Below are positions 1 to 6,560 of a stretch of DNA of 9,120 nt, piece after piece. The stretch is from UJ101 sp047975265 (GTDB lineage: Bacteria > Bacteroidota > Bacteroidia > Flavobacteriales > UJ101): the NCBI GenBank assembly GCA_047975265.1, contig JBKEDE010000050.1, forward strand, positions 1-9,120, written 5' to 3'. Position numbers and translations under genes: made by a program. The notes below the pieces were generated by a model. That model did no database searches. It saw only the letters and a list, made by a program, of their open reading frames with translations, and was not told where the DNA came from. Position 1 is the first letter of the stretch, and every line of letters begins with the position of its first letter.

Positions 1-183
1 AAAATAAGAGGTAATAAATGGTCTTTAAATAATCCAAATTCTTTGCTGTCCAAAGCTACTGGAATTGCATTATTTTTTGTTCCATTGGCTACTAATTACT
101 TTTCAGAAGAAGCAAGACGTGCATTAGCTGAAAATGCTATACAAGATGCAACCAATTCAATAAGCGTAATGACATCAAATTAA
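1..183 (+). CDS. C-terminal end of a protein related to the 435-aa PAAR-like protein (partial)
   Basis: The reading frame is open from the first base to the TAA at 181-183 and gives the last 60 residues of a protein whose start lies outside the window. It has one hydrophobic stretch (residues about 20-33, ATGIALFFVPLA) followed by an Ala/Glu-rich helix. It ends in ISVMTSN, very like the ISVISTNY end of the protein at 2977-4284. The DNA around both ends is also shared: a 12-base identity inside the gene (AATAAGCGTAAT), then the same palindromic element after the stop. I infer that this is the tail of an upstream effector-like paralogue, but the overlap is too short to prove it. Function is unknown. 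Confidence 0.6.
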   Translation, partial: KIRGNKWSLNNPNSLLSKATGIALFFVPLATNYFSEEARRALAENAIQDATNSISVMTSN

Positions 184-192
184 AAACACTGC

Positions 193-384
193 ATGCAACA
201 TCGTATATATGCAATAGCCGGTTAAGTGCTAAATCAAATGGTAGTACTGTTCTTGTCGCTACTTGCAAATTCATTTCTATTTTCTAAATTTAACAAATGA
301 AATTTGCAAGTAGCTTACGTCAGTCTAAACCGAAACTTTCGGCTTCCCTACTCCGCTACTGCATATATACGTAAACCGTTGCAT
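193..384 (+). repeat. Palindromic element, copy 1 (full length, attC-like)
   Basis: Outer arms CATGCAAC (192-199) and GTTGCATG (378-385) are exact inverted repeats. Inside them, 202-218 pairs with 355-371 over 17 positions with one mismatch. The gap between outer and second arms is 2 bases on the left and 6 on the right, so the fold is asymmetric. A third inverted repeat (258-276 / 295-314) sits in the centre, and CCGAAAcTTTCGG at 330-342 is a small hairpin. It starts 9 bases after the TAA of the preceding gene. The same element occurs inverted at 6366-6552 and in part from 4293. It may be an integron attC-like site, a MITE/REP-like repeat or an RNA element; the sequence does not decide between them. 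Confidence 0.8.
258..314. repeat. Central hairpin of palindromic element copy 1
   Basis: Left arm 258-276 (GCTACTTGCAAATTCATTT) pairs with 295-314 with a single extra T on the right. The same 19 bases recur at 6432-6450 in the copy 3 hairpin. As RNA it would form a long stem on either strand. It has no T-tract typical of an intrinsic terminator, though a strong stem could still protect the 3' end of the upstream transcript. Confidence 0.8.
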
Positions 385-422
385 GTAATGTTAACCAAAA
401 AAACGCCTAAATTGAAAACACG

Positions 423-1496
423 ATGGAATACAAAATTCACAAAGTTGTGGCTGAAGAAAAACTAGCTGATATTGCTGAAAAATATAATGTTTCAATTGAT
501 GATATAAAAAAAGAAAATCCTAATGCACGTTTTTTCAAAACTTTTTTAGGTCCAGAGTATGCGGGTCATTTACAAGATTTAAAAATTCCAATTCATAAAA
601 AAGTTATTCCTAAAGTTGAAAAATCAGATTTTCCAGTAGAGAAAATAGAATTTAATTCTAAAGCAAGGTATCGTTGTGAACAAACAAATTCAACAAAAAT
701 AAATTCAATACTCACTTCCTATACGAATCAAAAAACTCAAATTCTATTAGAACAAAATTTAGAGGAACGCTTTGCCAAAATAAAACTTGAAGAATTTATT
801 TATGAGGTTATCCCCCCTGTTTTAGAATCTTCTTTTGAATTGGTTAAAGAAACGGAGTTTATCAAAAATGATGCTTATTTTAAACTTTCAGAAAGTGGGA
901 AGTTAGACGAAATATTGAATCGTTCCGTTATCAATAAAAAGTGGGAGAATTTTAGAAATCACGGCTTCAAAAGTTTAGAATTTATAAAATCATTACAAAA
1001 CGTTCCAAATTCGATAAAAGAATTAGAAAAAACAGGTAATCAACAGTTCAAAAACTTAAATATTCAAGAATATCAGAGAAGCCTGTTTAATTTTATTTGC
1101 TTTGACCAATTTCTTTACAAACCTTTTGAAGAATTAATAAATGAAGAATTTTTATATACTTCTACAATTCTGCCAAATATTGTTATCCCTCTCGGATTTA
1201 AGTTTGACAAAGTCAGAGAAGACAAAGACTCTATAGTCTTGAAAAAAATAGCAACTACTTCCATTTCAGAAAAACTAAACGAAGACTTGGTAAAAGAATA
1301 TAATAAAGAGTTGAAACCAACTTTACAGTTTGGATTTACACAATTCAAATTATTTTTTTCATGCACCATCCAATTTAATTTTTCTCAAAAATTAGTAGAA
1401 TCAGCTTCCGTAAACATTCGAGAGGAAATTGCGGATAATATTGAAAACACTTGTGAGTTTACTTTAACTCGTTTACAAAACCATACGCCTGAATAA
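423..1496 (+). CDS. LysM-domain protein of the PAAR-like effector module
   Basis: A 357-residue protein without signal peptide or membrane segment. Residues about 3-57 match a LysM fold: YKIHKV at the start, then LADIAEKYNVSIDDIKKEN, then LKIPIHKK at the end. The rest (about 60-357) is a mixed charged/aromatic region that I do not recognise. Residues 274-357 are repeated almost unchanged at the end of the 123-aa chimera (2043-2414). LysM domains bind glycans in cell walls. In contractile injection systems, cytoplasmic LysM proteins also occur in the baseplate or spike, and absence of a signal peptide next to a PAAR-like gene fits that second role; this is inference. The ATG at 423 follows palindromic element copy 1 by about 38 bases. 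The next gene's ATG is 1 base after the stop, so the genes are probably one operon. Confidence 0.85.
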   Translation: MEYKIHKVVAEEKLADIAEKYNVSIDDIKKENPNARFFKTFLGPEYAGHLQDLKIPIHKKVIPKVEKSDFPVEKIEFNSKARYRCEQTNSTKINSILTSYTNQKTQILLEQNLEERFAKIKLEEFIYEVIPPVLESSFELVKETEFIKNDAYFKLSESGKLDEILNRSVINKKWENFRNHGFKSLEFIKSLQNVPNSIKELEKTGNQQFKNLNIQEYQRSLFNFICFDQFLYKPFEELINEEFLYTSTILPNIVIPLGFKFDKVREDKDSIVLKKIATTSISEKLNEDLVKEYNKELKPTLQFGFTQFKLFFSCTIQFNFSQKLVESASVNIREEIADNIENTCEFTLTRLQNHTPE

Positions 1497-2159
1497 TATG
1501 AAACAAGATAATAATCAATATGGGTTTAGGGCAATGACCATTCAAAAAACTGTCATTGGTGGAGTTTTATTCCTTTTCATTTTTTATATCAATGGATAAG
1601 TTACTTTTTTATAATGAAAAGGGATCAGACGTTTTTACAACACTAATGACTGTTGGTACCCCTTTAATAGCTTCGTGGATTATTATGTTAATAATTTCAC
1701 AGACAATTATTAGTTCAAAATATACAATTCAGCTTTTAAAAAACAAAGTTGTCATTCATAAAAAAAATAAGATGAAATACCATTTTTTACTAGAAGAAAT
1801 TGAATATATCCAGTTAGGTATTTCTAACAAACCTGCAACAAGTGGTATGATAATTAAAACTTTAAAAAATAAATTAATACTTTATAACGGACTATTTTTA
1901 ACCTTTTCTAAAGAAAAAAAGATATTGGAAAACATCATAATAAAAAATATTAATCCATTTTTTGAAAATTTAGAGATTTTCGATTTAGAAATTAAAAAAG
2001 ACAAAAATAGTATAGCATATATCTACACTAAAAAATAAAGATATGGCATCATCTTATTTACCCGAAGAAACCTATGTTGTTTGTACTAATCAAGCAGGGA
2101 ATAGTTATCGAGAGCTTGTTGCAGACTCTTATATGAGAAAGGTTTCAGTTTTCTACAAG
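1242..2159 (+). repeat. Tandem duplication, unit 1 (about 918 bp)
   Basis: This unit holds the last 84 codons of the LysM gene, the frameshifted membrane gene and the first 39 codons of a PAAR-like gene. Unit 2 (2160-3093) carries the same three parts in the same order. The ends of the unit (LysM tail, first codons of the membrane gene, PAAR-like start) are nearly identical in DNA to unit 2, while the body of the membrane gene is clearly diverged. Confidence 0.85.
1498..2038 (+). pseudogene. Small two-pass membrane protein, frameshifted paralogue of 2416-2973
   Basis: The ATG at 1498, one base after the LysM gene stop, opens with MKQDNNQYGFRAMTI, matching MKQDNNEYEFRAMTI of the intact paralogue. 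The frame stops at 1597-1599 after 33 residues. The rest of the protein continues in the +1 frame to the TAA at 2036. Removing one T from the T6 run at 1580-1585 joins the two parts into a 179-residue product, close to the 185 of the paralogue, with both hydrophobic segments restored. The shared second half includes IISSKY, the LxNGxxxTFxKEKKILE block and a TKK end. It is either a real disruption, a variable homopolymer or a sequencing error. An ORF from the TTG at 1556 is possible but would lose the conserved N-terminus. Family and function are not recognised; an immunity-like role is possible. Confidence 0.75.
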
Positions 2160-2414
2160 AAGAAAATAGCAGCTACCTCCATTTCAGAAAAATTTAACGA
2201 AGACTTGGTAAAAGAATATAATAAAGAGTTGAAACCAACTTTACAGTTTGGATTTACACAATTCAAATTATTTTTTTCCTGCACCATTCAATTTAATTTT
2301 TCTCAAAAATTAGTAGAATCAGCTTCTGTAAACATTCGAGAAGAAATTGCAGACAATATTGAAAATACTTGCGAGTTTACTTTAACCCGTTTACAAAACC
2401 ATACACCTGAATAA
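2043..2414 (+). CDS. Chimeric 123-aa ORF: PAAR-like N-terminus fused to LysM-protein C-terminus
   Basis: Residues 1-39 (MASSYLPEETYVVCTNQ onward) match the start of the 435-residue protein at 2977. Residues 40-123 match residues 274-357 of the LysM protein, ending in the same TRLQNHTPE. The switch lies at a Lys-rich stretch (about 2157-2165). The fusion is what the junction of a tandem duplication would produce, so it is probably a by-product and not a selected gene. The frame has stayed open, however, and the DNA differences from the LysM gene in this part are mostly silent, so expression of a stable product cannot be excluded. ATG is 4 bases after the preceding stop; the next ATG is 1 base after its own stop. 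Confidence 0.75.
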   Translation: MASSYLPEETYVVCTNQAGNSYRELVADSYMRKVSVFYKKKIAATSISEKFNEDLVKEYNKELKPTLQFGFTQFKLFFSCTIQFNFSQKLVESASVNIREEIADNIENTCEFTLTRLQNHTPE

Positions 2415-3093
2415 TATGAAACAAGATAATAATGAATATGAGTTTAGGGCAATGACAATAAGTAAACTTATTTTAGCAATGACAATATGGATTTTTATTT
2501 TTTTCTGTATTACTCCTCCGATAGAGCAAATGTTTAATTATGATACTATCAAAAAACCTTCGGTTTTTGATAATGTTAAAATTTATGGGCTCATACTTAC
2601 TATTTCTTTAATTTTTATTCTTATAATTAACCAATTCATTATAAGTTCAAAATATAATATAAAATTTATTGAAGATACAATAATTATCTTTAAAAATAAA
2701 GTAACACAATATCAAATTCCTTTAGAAAATATAAATTTTATTGAATTGAAAATCTCAAGCAAACCTGTAGGAGGATTTATACAAATTTCTCATAATAATA
2801 AATCTAAACTTAGGTTATTTAATGGTTTTATATTTACTTTTTTCAAAGAAAAAAAAATATTGGAAGAGTTAATAGTTAATAAAATAAAACCCTTTCTTGA
2901 AAAAAAAGAATATTTTAAAATGAAAATAAAACAAGACAATAATAATATTTCATATTTTTTTACAAAAAAATAAATTATGGCATCATCTTATTTACCCGAA
3001 GAAACCTATGTAGTCTGTACCAACCAAATTGGTAATAGTTATCGTCAACTTGTGGCAGATGACAAGGCAAGAAACATTTCGGTTTATTATAAA
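2160..3093 (+). repeat. Tandem duplication, unit 2 (about 934 bp)
   Basis: Second unit, directly abutting unit 1. It contains the LysM tail (inside the chimera), the intact membrane gene and the first 39 codons of the 435-residue protein. Boundaries are set by where the two copies stop resembling each other: upstream the LysM gene body is single-copy, downstream the PAAR-like gene continues single-copy. Confidence 0.85.
2416..2973 (+). CDS. Two-pass membrane protein with soluble C-terminal domain (possible immunity protein)
   Basis: A 185-residue protein with two hydrophobic segments (about 18-33 and 57-76) and a soluble, Lys/Ile/Asn-rich domain from about residue 79 to 185. The alternating short hydrophobic strands and the end helix (KEKKILEELIVNKIKPFLEKK) recall the bacterial PH-like domains found behind two membrane helices, but this is only a resemblance. 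It lies 3 bases before the PAAR-like gene and 1 base after the chimera, so it is probably co-transcribed with both. Since the next gene encodes a protein with several hydrophobic, possibly membrane-inserting segments, a membrane-located immunity role is reasonable. A chaperone or adaptor role is the main alternative. Confidence 0.8.
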   Translation: MKQDNNEYEFRAMTISKLILAMTIWIFIFFCITPPIEQMFNYDTIKKPSVFDNVKIYGLILTISLIFILIINQFIISSKYNIKFIEDTIIIFKNKVTQYQIPLENINFIELKISSKPVGGFIQISHNNKSKLRLFNGFIFTFFKEKKILEELIVNKIKPFLEKKEYFKMKIKQDNNNISYFFTKK

Positions 3094-4284
3094 GATAAAC
3101 GGGCTTTCTTGACCAAAGTTGATAAGAAACTTTTAAAAGGTAACGATTTTACTTGTAAAACTGTTTGGAGTAAGGGATTATCAGAAAGTGCATTTGTTGG
3201 TGGTGTAGGTGTTGCTTTAGGAATTGCTGCCGCTTCTATGACAGTACCCGTAGTTGGATGGATTGTAGGAACTGCTATTGCTATTGGAGCAATAGCATAT
3301 GCAATCTACCAAATAGCTACAAGTCCCAAATGTTCAGGAGCGTTAGGGAATAAACTTAGTCAATGGAAATTTTATCATACAGGGGTTAGGTTTAATAATC
3401 ACAATGCAATACTGAGTTGTTCTATTTTAGTATGTGGAGAAGGTGGAGTTTTAATGCCCTTTGTTAGTGAAAAAGCAGCCGAAAAAGCAGCATCTTCCAT
3501 TGGATGGAATAACAAAGTAGATATAGGATTAAATACTGTCGTAAATGCTTTTGCGGGTTTTGTTCTTGCAGAAGGTGCTGTAGCTATAACCGGTATTTAT
3601 TCTGCATTAATGTATTTTGGTGGTACTGGTTTTGCAATTTTTTTAGGTAAAGAAGTTATTAAGCCTAGTGCAGATTGGGTTGGAGAGCAGTATGCTAATC
3701 AATACAGAGATAAAAGATATAATGAAATAGAAGAAGAGATTATTAAAAAAGAAGAAGAGAAAGATTTATTAGACCATGTTATGGATGCTAACAATCCAAT
3801 AGAAGATAGCCATAATGTAATAGGAAATGCCAGTGCTATTAGGCAAGCGTTAGTTTCAGTTGGTGCAAGTAAAGACGCTATTTCTTCTTTTGATTCTGCT
3901 GTTGCCGAAGCCAAAAAAACTGGAACTTTTGGTAAAGATAATCCAAAAGCTCAACAAGTTTTGAAAGATATAAAAAGTGGAAAGTATGGAGCAGATGCTC
4001 TAAATGCTCTAAATGCTCTAAATGGAAAAAGAGGAGCAACAGGTTTACATACACAAAAAACATATGATAAAATAACTCAATTAGAGAAAGAAAAAGTAAA
4101 GTTGAATAAATATAAAACTTTAAAACAAACCGGTAGAGGGAGTTTAACAATTCTTGGCATTTTTCAACCATTTATTAGTGCGGTTTTTGATAAGCGAGCA
4201 TTAATAAAAGCAATTGAATACCAAGAAACAAAAGAGGAAGAAAACGAAAGAAATGGAATAAGCGTAATAAGTACGAACTATTAA
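2977..4284 (+). CDS. PAAR-like (DUF4280-like) protein with membrane-active C-terminal region; putative injected effector
   Basis: A 435-residue protein. Residues 1-165 resemble the PAAR-like DUF4280 group of Bacteroidota: a MASSYLPEETYVVCTN start, Cys at 14, 60, 119, 148 and 153, and the block ILSCSILVCGEGGVLMPF at 145-162. A Gly/Ala-rich hydrophobic hairpin (about 72-114) is inserted within this part. A second hydrophobic region spans about 184-225, a highly charged helix follows (243-265), and a third hydrophobic patch lies at 388-404. PAAR-like proteins cap the spike of contractile injection systems and can carry a toxin; the Gly-rich hydrophobic segments would suit a pore-forming or membrane-translocating effector. 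I see no enzymatic motif. ATG lies 3 bases after the membrane gene stop. The stop is followed 8 bases later by a partial palindromic element. Family assignment is from memory of the motif pattern, so moderate. Confidence 0.75.
   Translation: MASSYLPEETYVVCTNQIGNSYRQLVADDKARNISVYYKDKRAFLTKVDKKLLKGNDFTCKTVWSKGLSESAFVGGVGVALGIAAASMTVPVVGWIVGTAIAIGAIAYAIYQIATSPKCSGALGNKLSQWKFYHTGVRFNNHNAILSCSILVCGEGGVLMPFVSEKAAEKAASSIGWNNKVDIGLNTVVNAFAGFVLAEGAVAITGIYSALMYFGGTGFAIFLGKEVIKPSADWVGEQYANQYRDKRYNEIEEEIIKKEEEKDLLDHVMDANNPIEDSHNVIGNASAIRQALVSVGASKDAISSFDSAVAEAKKTGTFGKDNPKAQQVLKDIKSGKYGADALNALNALNGKRGATGLHTQKTYDKITQLEKEKVKLNKYKTLKQTGRGSLTILGIFQPFISAVFDKRALIKAIEYQETKEEENERNGISVISTNY
3997..4023 (+). repeat. 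Three tandem 9-bp repeats inside the PAAR-like gene
   Basis: GCTCTAAAT occurs three times in a row and encodes ALN-ALN-ALN (residues 341-349). Copies are exact. The 9-bp unit keeps the frame, so copy-number change would only lengthen or shorten a helix. Confidence 0.9.
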
Positions 4285-4292
4285 AACACTAC

Positions 4293-4361
4293 ATGCAACA
4301 TCGTATATATGCAATAGCGGGTCAAGTGCAAAGCTGAACTTTCGGGTTTTCTTTTCCCCGC
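4293..4361 (+). repeat. Palindromic element, copy 2 (left part, truncated)
   Basis: From 4286 to 4330 the sequence matches 185-229 of copy 1 with only a few changes, including ATGCAAC (4293-4299) and the arm GTATATATGCAATAGC (4303-4318). It then jumps to a stretch like the later part of the element (GAACTTTCGGG, then CCCCGC, about 4337-4361). The central hairpin and the right outer arm are missing. It starts 8 bases after the stop of the PAAR-like gene. The loss of the right half coincides with the start of a broken coding remnant, suggesting a deletion across the boundary. Confidence 0.75.
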
Positions 4362-4388
4362 CTTCGCAAACACGCGGCTCGATGTGAT

Positions 4389-4664
4389 GTAAAAGAAGCT
4401 CAAAAGCATTTTAAAAAGACACAGCATTATTTTAATAAACACAGCAATAGTCTTTTAGGGACGAATCTTCTTTTATTTAAATTTACATTACAATATTTAA
4501 TAGATCGGAATTCAGACAATTATAAGAGATTGTTAAGAGAAGAATACTATCCTAAATAGCTTCCGGAAGAAGAAGTAGGAGGTTTGAGTGATATAAAGAC
4601 GATGCCTCAACTAGAGGATTGGATTGTTTTAGATAATTTTTCACTACGTTTTTTTCTATGGTAA
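4389..4664 (+). pseudogene. Coding remnant without start codon, interrupted by TAG
   Basis: A frame with coding character runs from about 4389 (KEAQKHFKKTQHYFNKH) through an amphipathic region (LLLFKFTLQYLIDRN) to a TAG at 4557-4559. The same frame continues after it (LPEEEVGGLSDIKTMPQLED) to a TAA at 4662. There is no ATG in the first part, and the open frame runs back into the truncated repeat. I read this as the 3' part of a decayed gene with a premature stop. I do not recognise the protein. It lies convergent to pgi, 39 bases beyond that gene's stop. Confidence 0.45.
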
Positions 4665-4703
4665 GAAATGGTTCAGCGTTTGTGATTTTACGAGATTTCG
4701 TTT

Positions 4704-6356
4704 TTAAAAATTTCTCATTTTTTTATATGCATTTATCAATCCGTTGGTTGATGAGTCATGAGAATGAACTTGCTCTTCTTTCTTCAATTCAGGTAAAATA
4801 TTGTTAGCCAATTGTTTTCCTAATTCTACACCCCATTGATCAAAACTAAAAATATTCCATATAACACCTTGTACAAATATTTTGTGTTCGTACATGGCTA
4901 TTAATGACCCTAACACTTTGGGTGTTAACTTTTCAAATAAAATAGAGTTTGTGGGTTTATTCCCTTCAAAAACTTTAAAAGGAGCTAAAAAGTTTATTTC
5001 TTCAAAGGATTTTCCTTTTAATTCTTCACGAACTTCTTTTTCAGTTTTACCAAAAGCAAGGGCTTCTGTTTGAGCAAAAAAATTGGACATTAATTTGATA
5101 TGATGGTCTCCCACAGGGTTTAATGTTTTAGCAGGAACCAAAAAATCAGCTGGAATTAATTTAGTACCCTGATGTATTAACTGATAAAAAGCATGTTGTC
5201 CGTTTGTACCCGGTTCTCCCCAAATAATAGGTCCTGTTTGATACGTTACTTTTTCCCCTTTCCTATCTACACATTTTCCGTTACTTTCCATATCTCCTTG
5301 TTGGAAATAGGCTGCAAAACGGTATAAATATTGGTCATAAGGCAATAAAACATAGCTTTCAGCTTTATAAAAATTATTATACCAAATACCTAATAATGCT
5401 AATATTACCGGAATATTTTCTTCAAAATTGGTTGTTCGGAAATGTTCATCCATTTCATAAGCACCTTCTAATAATTCAATAAAACGATCGTATCCTATGC
5501 CCAAACAGATAGATAATCCAATGGCACTCCACAAGGAATAACGCCCTCCTACCCAGTTCCAAAATTGAAACATGTTTTTTATATCAATTCCAAAAGTTGA
5601 AACAGCCTCTGCATTGGTCGAAAGAGCTACAAAGTGTTTTGCTACAAATATTTCATCTTTTGCTGAGTTTAAAAACCAGTCTCGTGCTGTATGGGCATTG
5701 GTCATGGTTTCTTGTGTCGTAAATGTTTTTGATGCAACAATAAACAATGTAGTTTCAGGGTTTAACTCTTTCAACGTTTCAATAATATGAGTTCCGTCAA
5801 TATTAGAAACAAAATGTAAATTTAATCGGGTTTTGTAATATTTCAACGCTTCGGTAACCATTACCGGTCCTAAATCAGAACCTCCAATCCCTATATTTAC
5901 CACGTCGGTAATTATTTTTCCGGAATAACCTTTCCATTTGCCTGAGATTACTTTATAAGAAAAGTTTTTCATTTGCTCTAAAACCGCATGGATATCGGGC
6001 ATTATATTTTTTCCTTCTACAAAAACAGGTTGATTGGAGCGGTTTCGCAACGCTGTATGTAGAACTTCCCTGTTTTCGGTTTGGTTGATTTTTTCACCGT
6101 TAAACATTGCTTGAATGGCTTGTTCTAATTTTACTTCTTTTGCCAAATCAATTAACAATGATTTTGTTTTGTCTGTAATTAAGTTTTTGGAATAATCTAC
6201 TAAAATCGTATTAAAATAAATATGATTTTCTTGAAATCGGTTAGGATTTTCCTTAAAAAGATCCTTTAAATTTTGTAAAGAAACTTCTCGGTAATGTTTT
6301 TCTAAGTTTTTCCAAGATTGGGTTTTGGTAGGATTTATATTGGGTAGCATTTCCAT
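4704..6356 (-). CDS. pgi: Glucose-6-phosphate isomerase
   Basis: This cytoplasmic enzyme interconverts glucose 6-phosphate and fructose 6-phosphate in glycolysis and gluconeogenesis. The 550-residue length fits the long bacterial form. Visible family landmarks are GIGGSDLGP (156-164), the signature WVGGRYSLWSAIGLSI (268-283), MESNGK with the catalytic Glu at 357, GQHAFYQL with His 388, and the second signature IFSFDQWGVELGK with Lys 514. All expected catalytic residues are present and the frame is intact. The start at 6356 (MEMLPNINPT) could instead be the second Met, two codons on. It stands alone on this strand: palindromic element copy 3 lies just upstream, about 9 bases before the ATG, and no clear promoter is seen there. 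No clear terminator is visible past the stop. Confidence 0.97.
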   Translation of the reverse strand: MEMLPNINPTKTQSWKNLEKHYREVSLQNLKDLFKENPNRFQENHIYFNTILVDYSKNLITDKTKSLLIDLAKEVKLEQAIQAMFNGEKINQTENREVLHTALRNRSNQPVFVEGKNIMPDIHAVLEQMKNFSYKVISGKWKGYSGKIITDVVNIGIGGSDLGPVMVTEALKYYKTRLNLHFVSNIDGTHIIETLKELNPETTLFIVASKTFTTQETMTNAHTARDWFLNSAKDEIFVAKHFVALSTNAEAVSTFGIDIKNMFQFWNWVGGRYSLWSAIGLSICLGIGYDRFIELLEGAYEMDEHFRTTNFEENIPVILALLGIWYNNFYKAESYVLLPYDQYLYRFAAYFQQGDMESNGKCVDRKGEKVTYQTGPIIWGEPGTNGQHAFYQLIHQGTKLIPADFLVPAKTLNPVGDHHIKLMSNFFAQTEALAFGKTEKEVREELKGKSFEEINFLAPFKVFEGNKPTNSILFEKLTPKVLGSLIAMYEHKIFVQGVIWNIFSFDQWGVELGKQLANNILPELKKEEQVHSHDSSTNGLINAYKKMRNF

Positions 6357-6365
6357 CTTATTTAT

Positions 6366-6552
6366 CGGTTTAGGTGTATATGTCCGTAGCGGGGAAGCGA
6401 AGCCGAAACGTTCAGTTTAGCACTACCGTAAGCTACTTGCAAATTCATTTGCTAAATTTACGAAAAGCAAATGAATTTGCAAGTAGCGATAAGAAAGGAC
6501 AAAAGTTCAAATTATGCACTTAACCCGCTATTGCGTGTACACGATGTTATGC
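6366..6552 (-). repeat. Palindromic element, copy 3 (full length, minus orientation)
   Basis: Read on the minus strand, it begins with GCATAAC (6552 to 6546), 8 bases after the lectin gene stop, then continues with CATCGTGTACACGCAATAGC and GGGTTAAGTGC as in copies 1 and 2. The central hairpin follows, then TAGCTTACG, a CGTTTCGG stretch, a CCCCGCTAC arm, and AAACCG at 6371-6366. From first arm to that final G it is 187 bases, against 186 in copy 1. After the final G it no longer matches copy 1 (GATAAATAAG in place of GTTGCATG), and the pgi ATG follows. Confidence 0.8.
6432..6487. repeat. Central hairpin of palindromic element copy 3
   Basis: Arms of 22 bases (6432-6453 and 6466-6487) are perfectly complementary, around a 12-base A/T-rich loop. 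The first 19 bases of the arm equal those at 258-276. It lies between the 3' end of the SDR-lectin operon and the 5' end of pgi, so it might end or stabilise the operon transcript. Confidence 0.9.
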
Positions 6553-6560
6553 CACGTTTT

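Noticed and set aside
191..390. CRISPR array or tRNA-like structure
   Set aside because: There are no regularly spaced short repeats with spacers and no cloverleaf; the structure is one nested palindrome.
184..422. Complete integron with attI and integrase
   Set aside because: No tyrosine-recombinase-like reading frame exists anywhere in the window; only the attC-like design of the repeat can be claimed.
1580..1585. Programmed -1 frameshifting at the T6 run
   Set aside because: Getting from the first frame to the second needs a +1 shift, so the usual -1 slippage would not produce the full protein.
1556..2038. Separate gene starting at TTG 1556
   Set aside because: The ATG at 1498 gives the conserved MKQDNN start; a single-base frameshift in the T6 run explains the data better than a new start at a TTG.
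3878..4171. Minus-strand ORF with repeated HLE residues
   Set aside because: It lies wholly within the PAAR-like gene; the repeat is the complement of the 9-bp tandem repeat at 3997-4023. No independent coding signal.
4882..5790. Plus-strand ORFs inside pgi
   Set aside because: Antisense shadows of an intact, strongly conserved enzyme gene.
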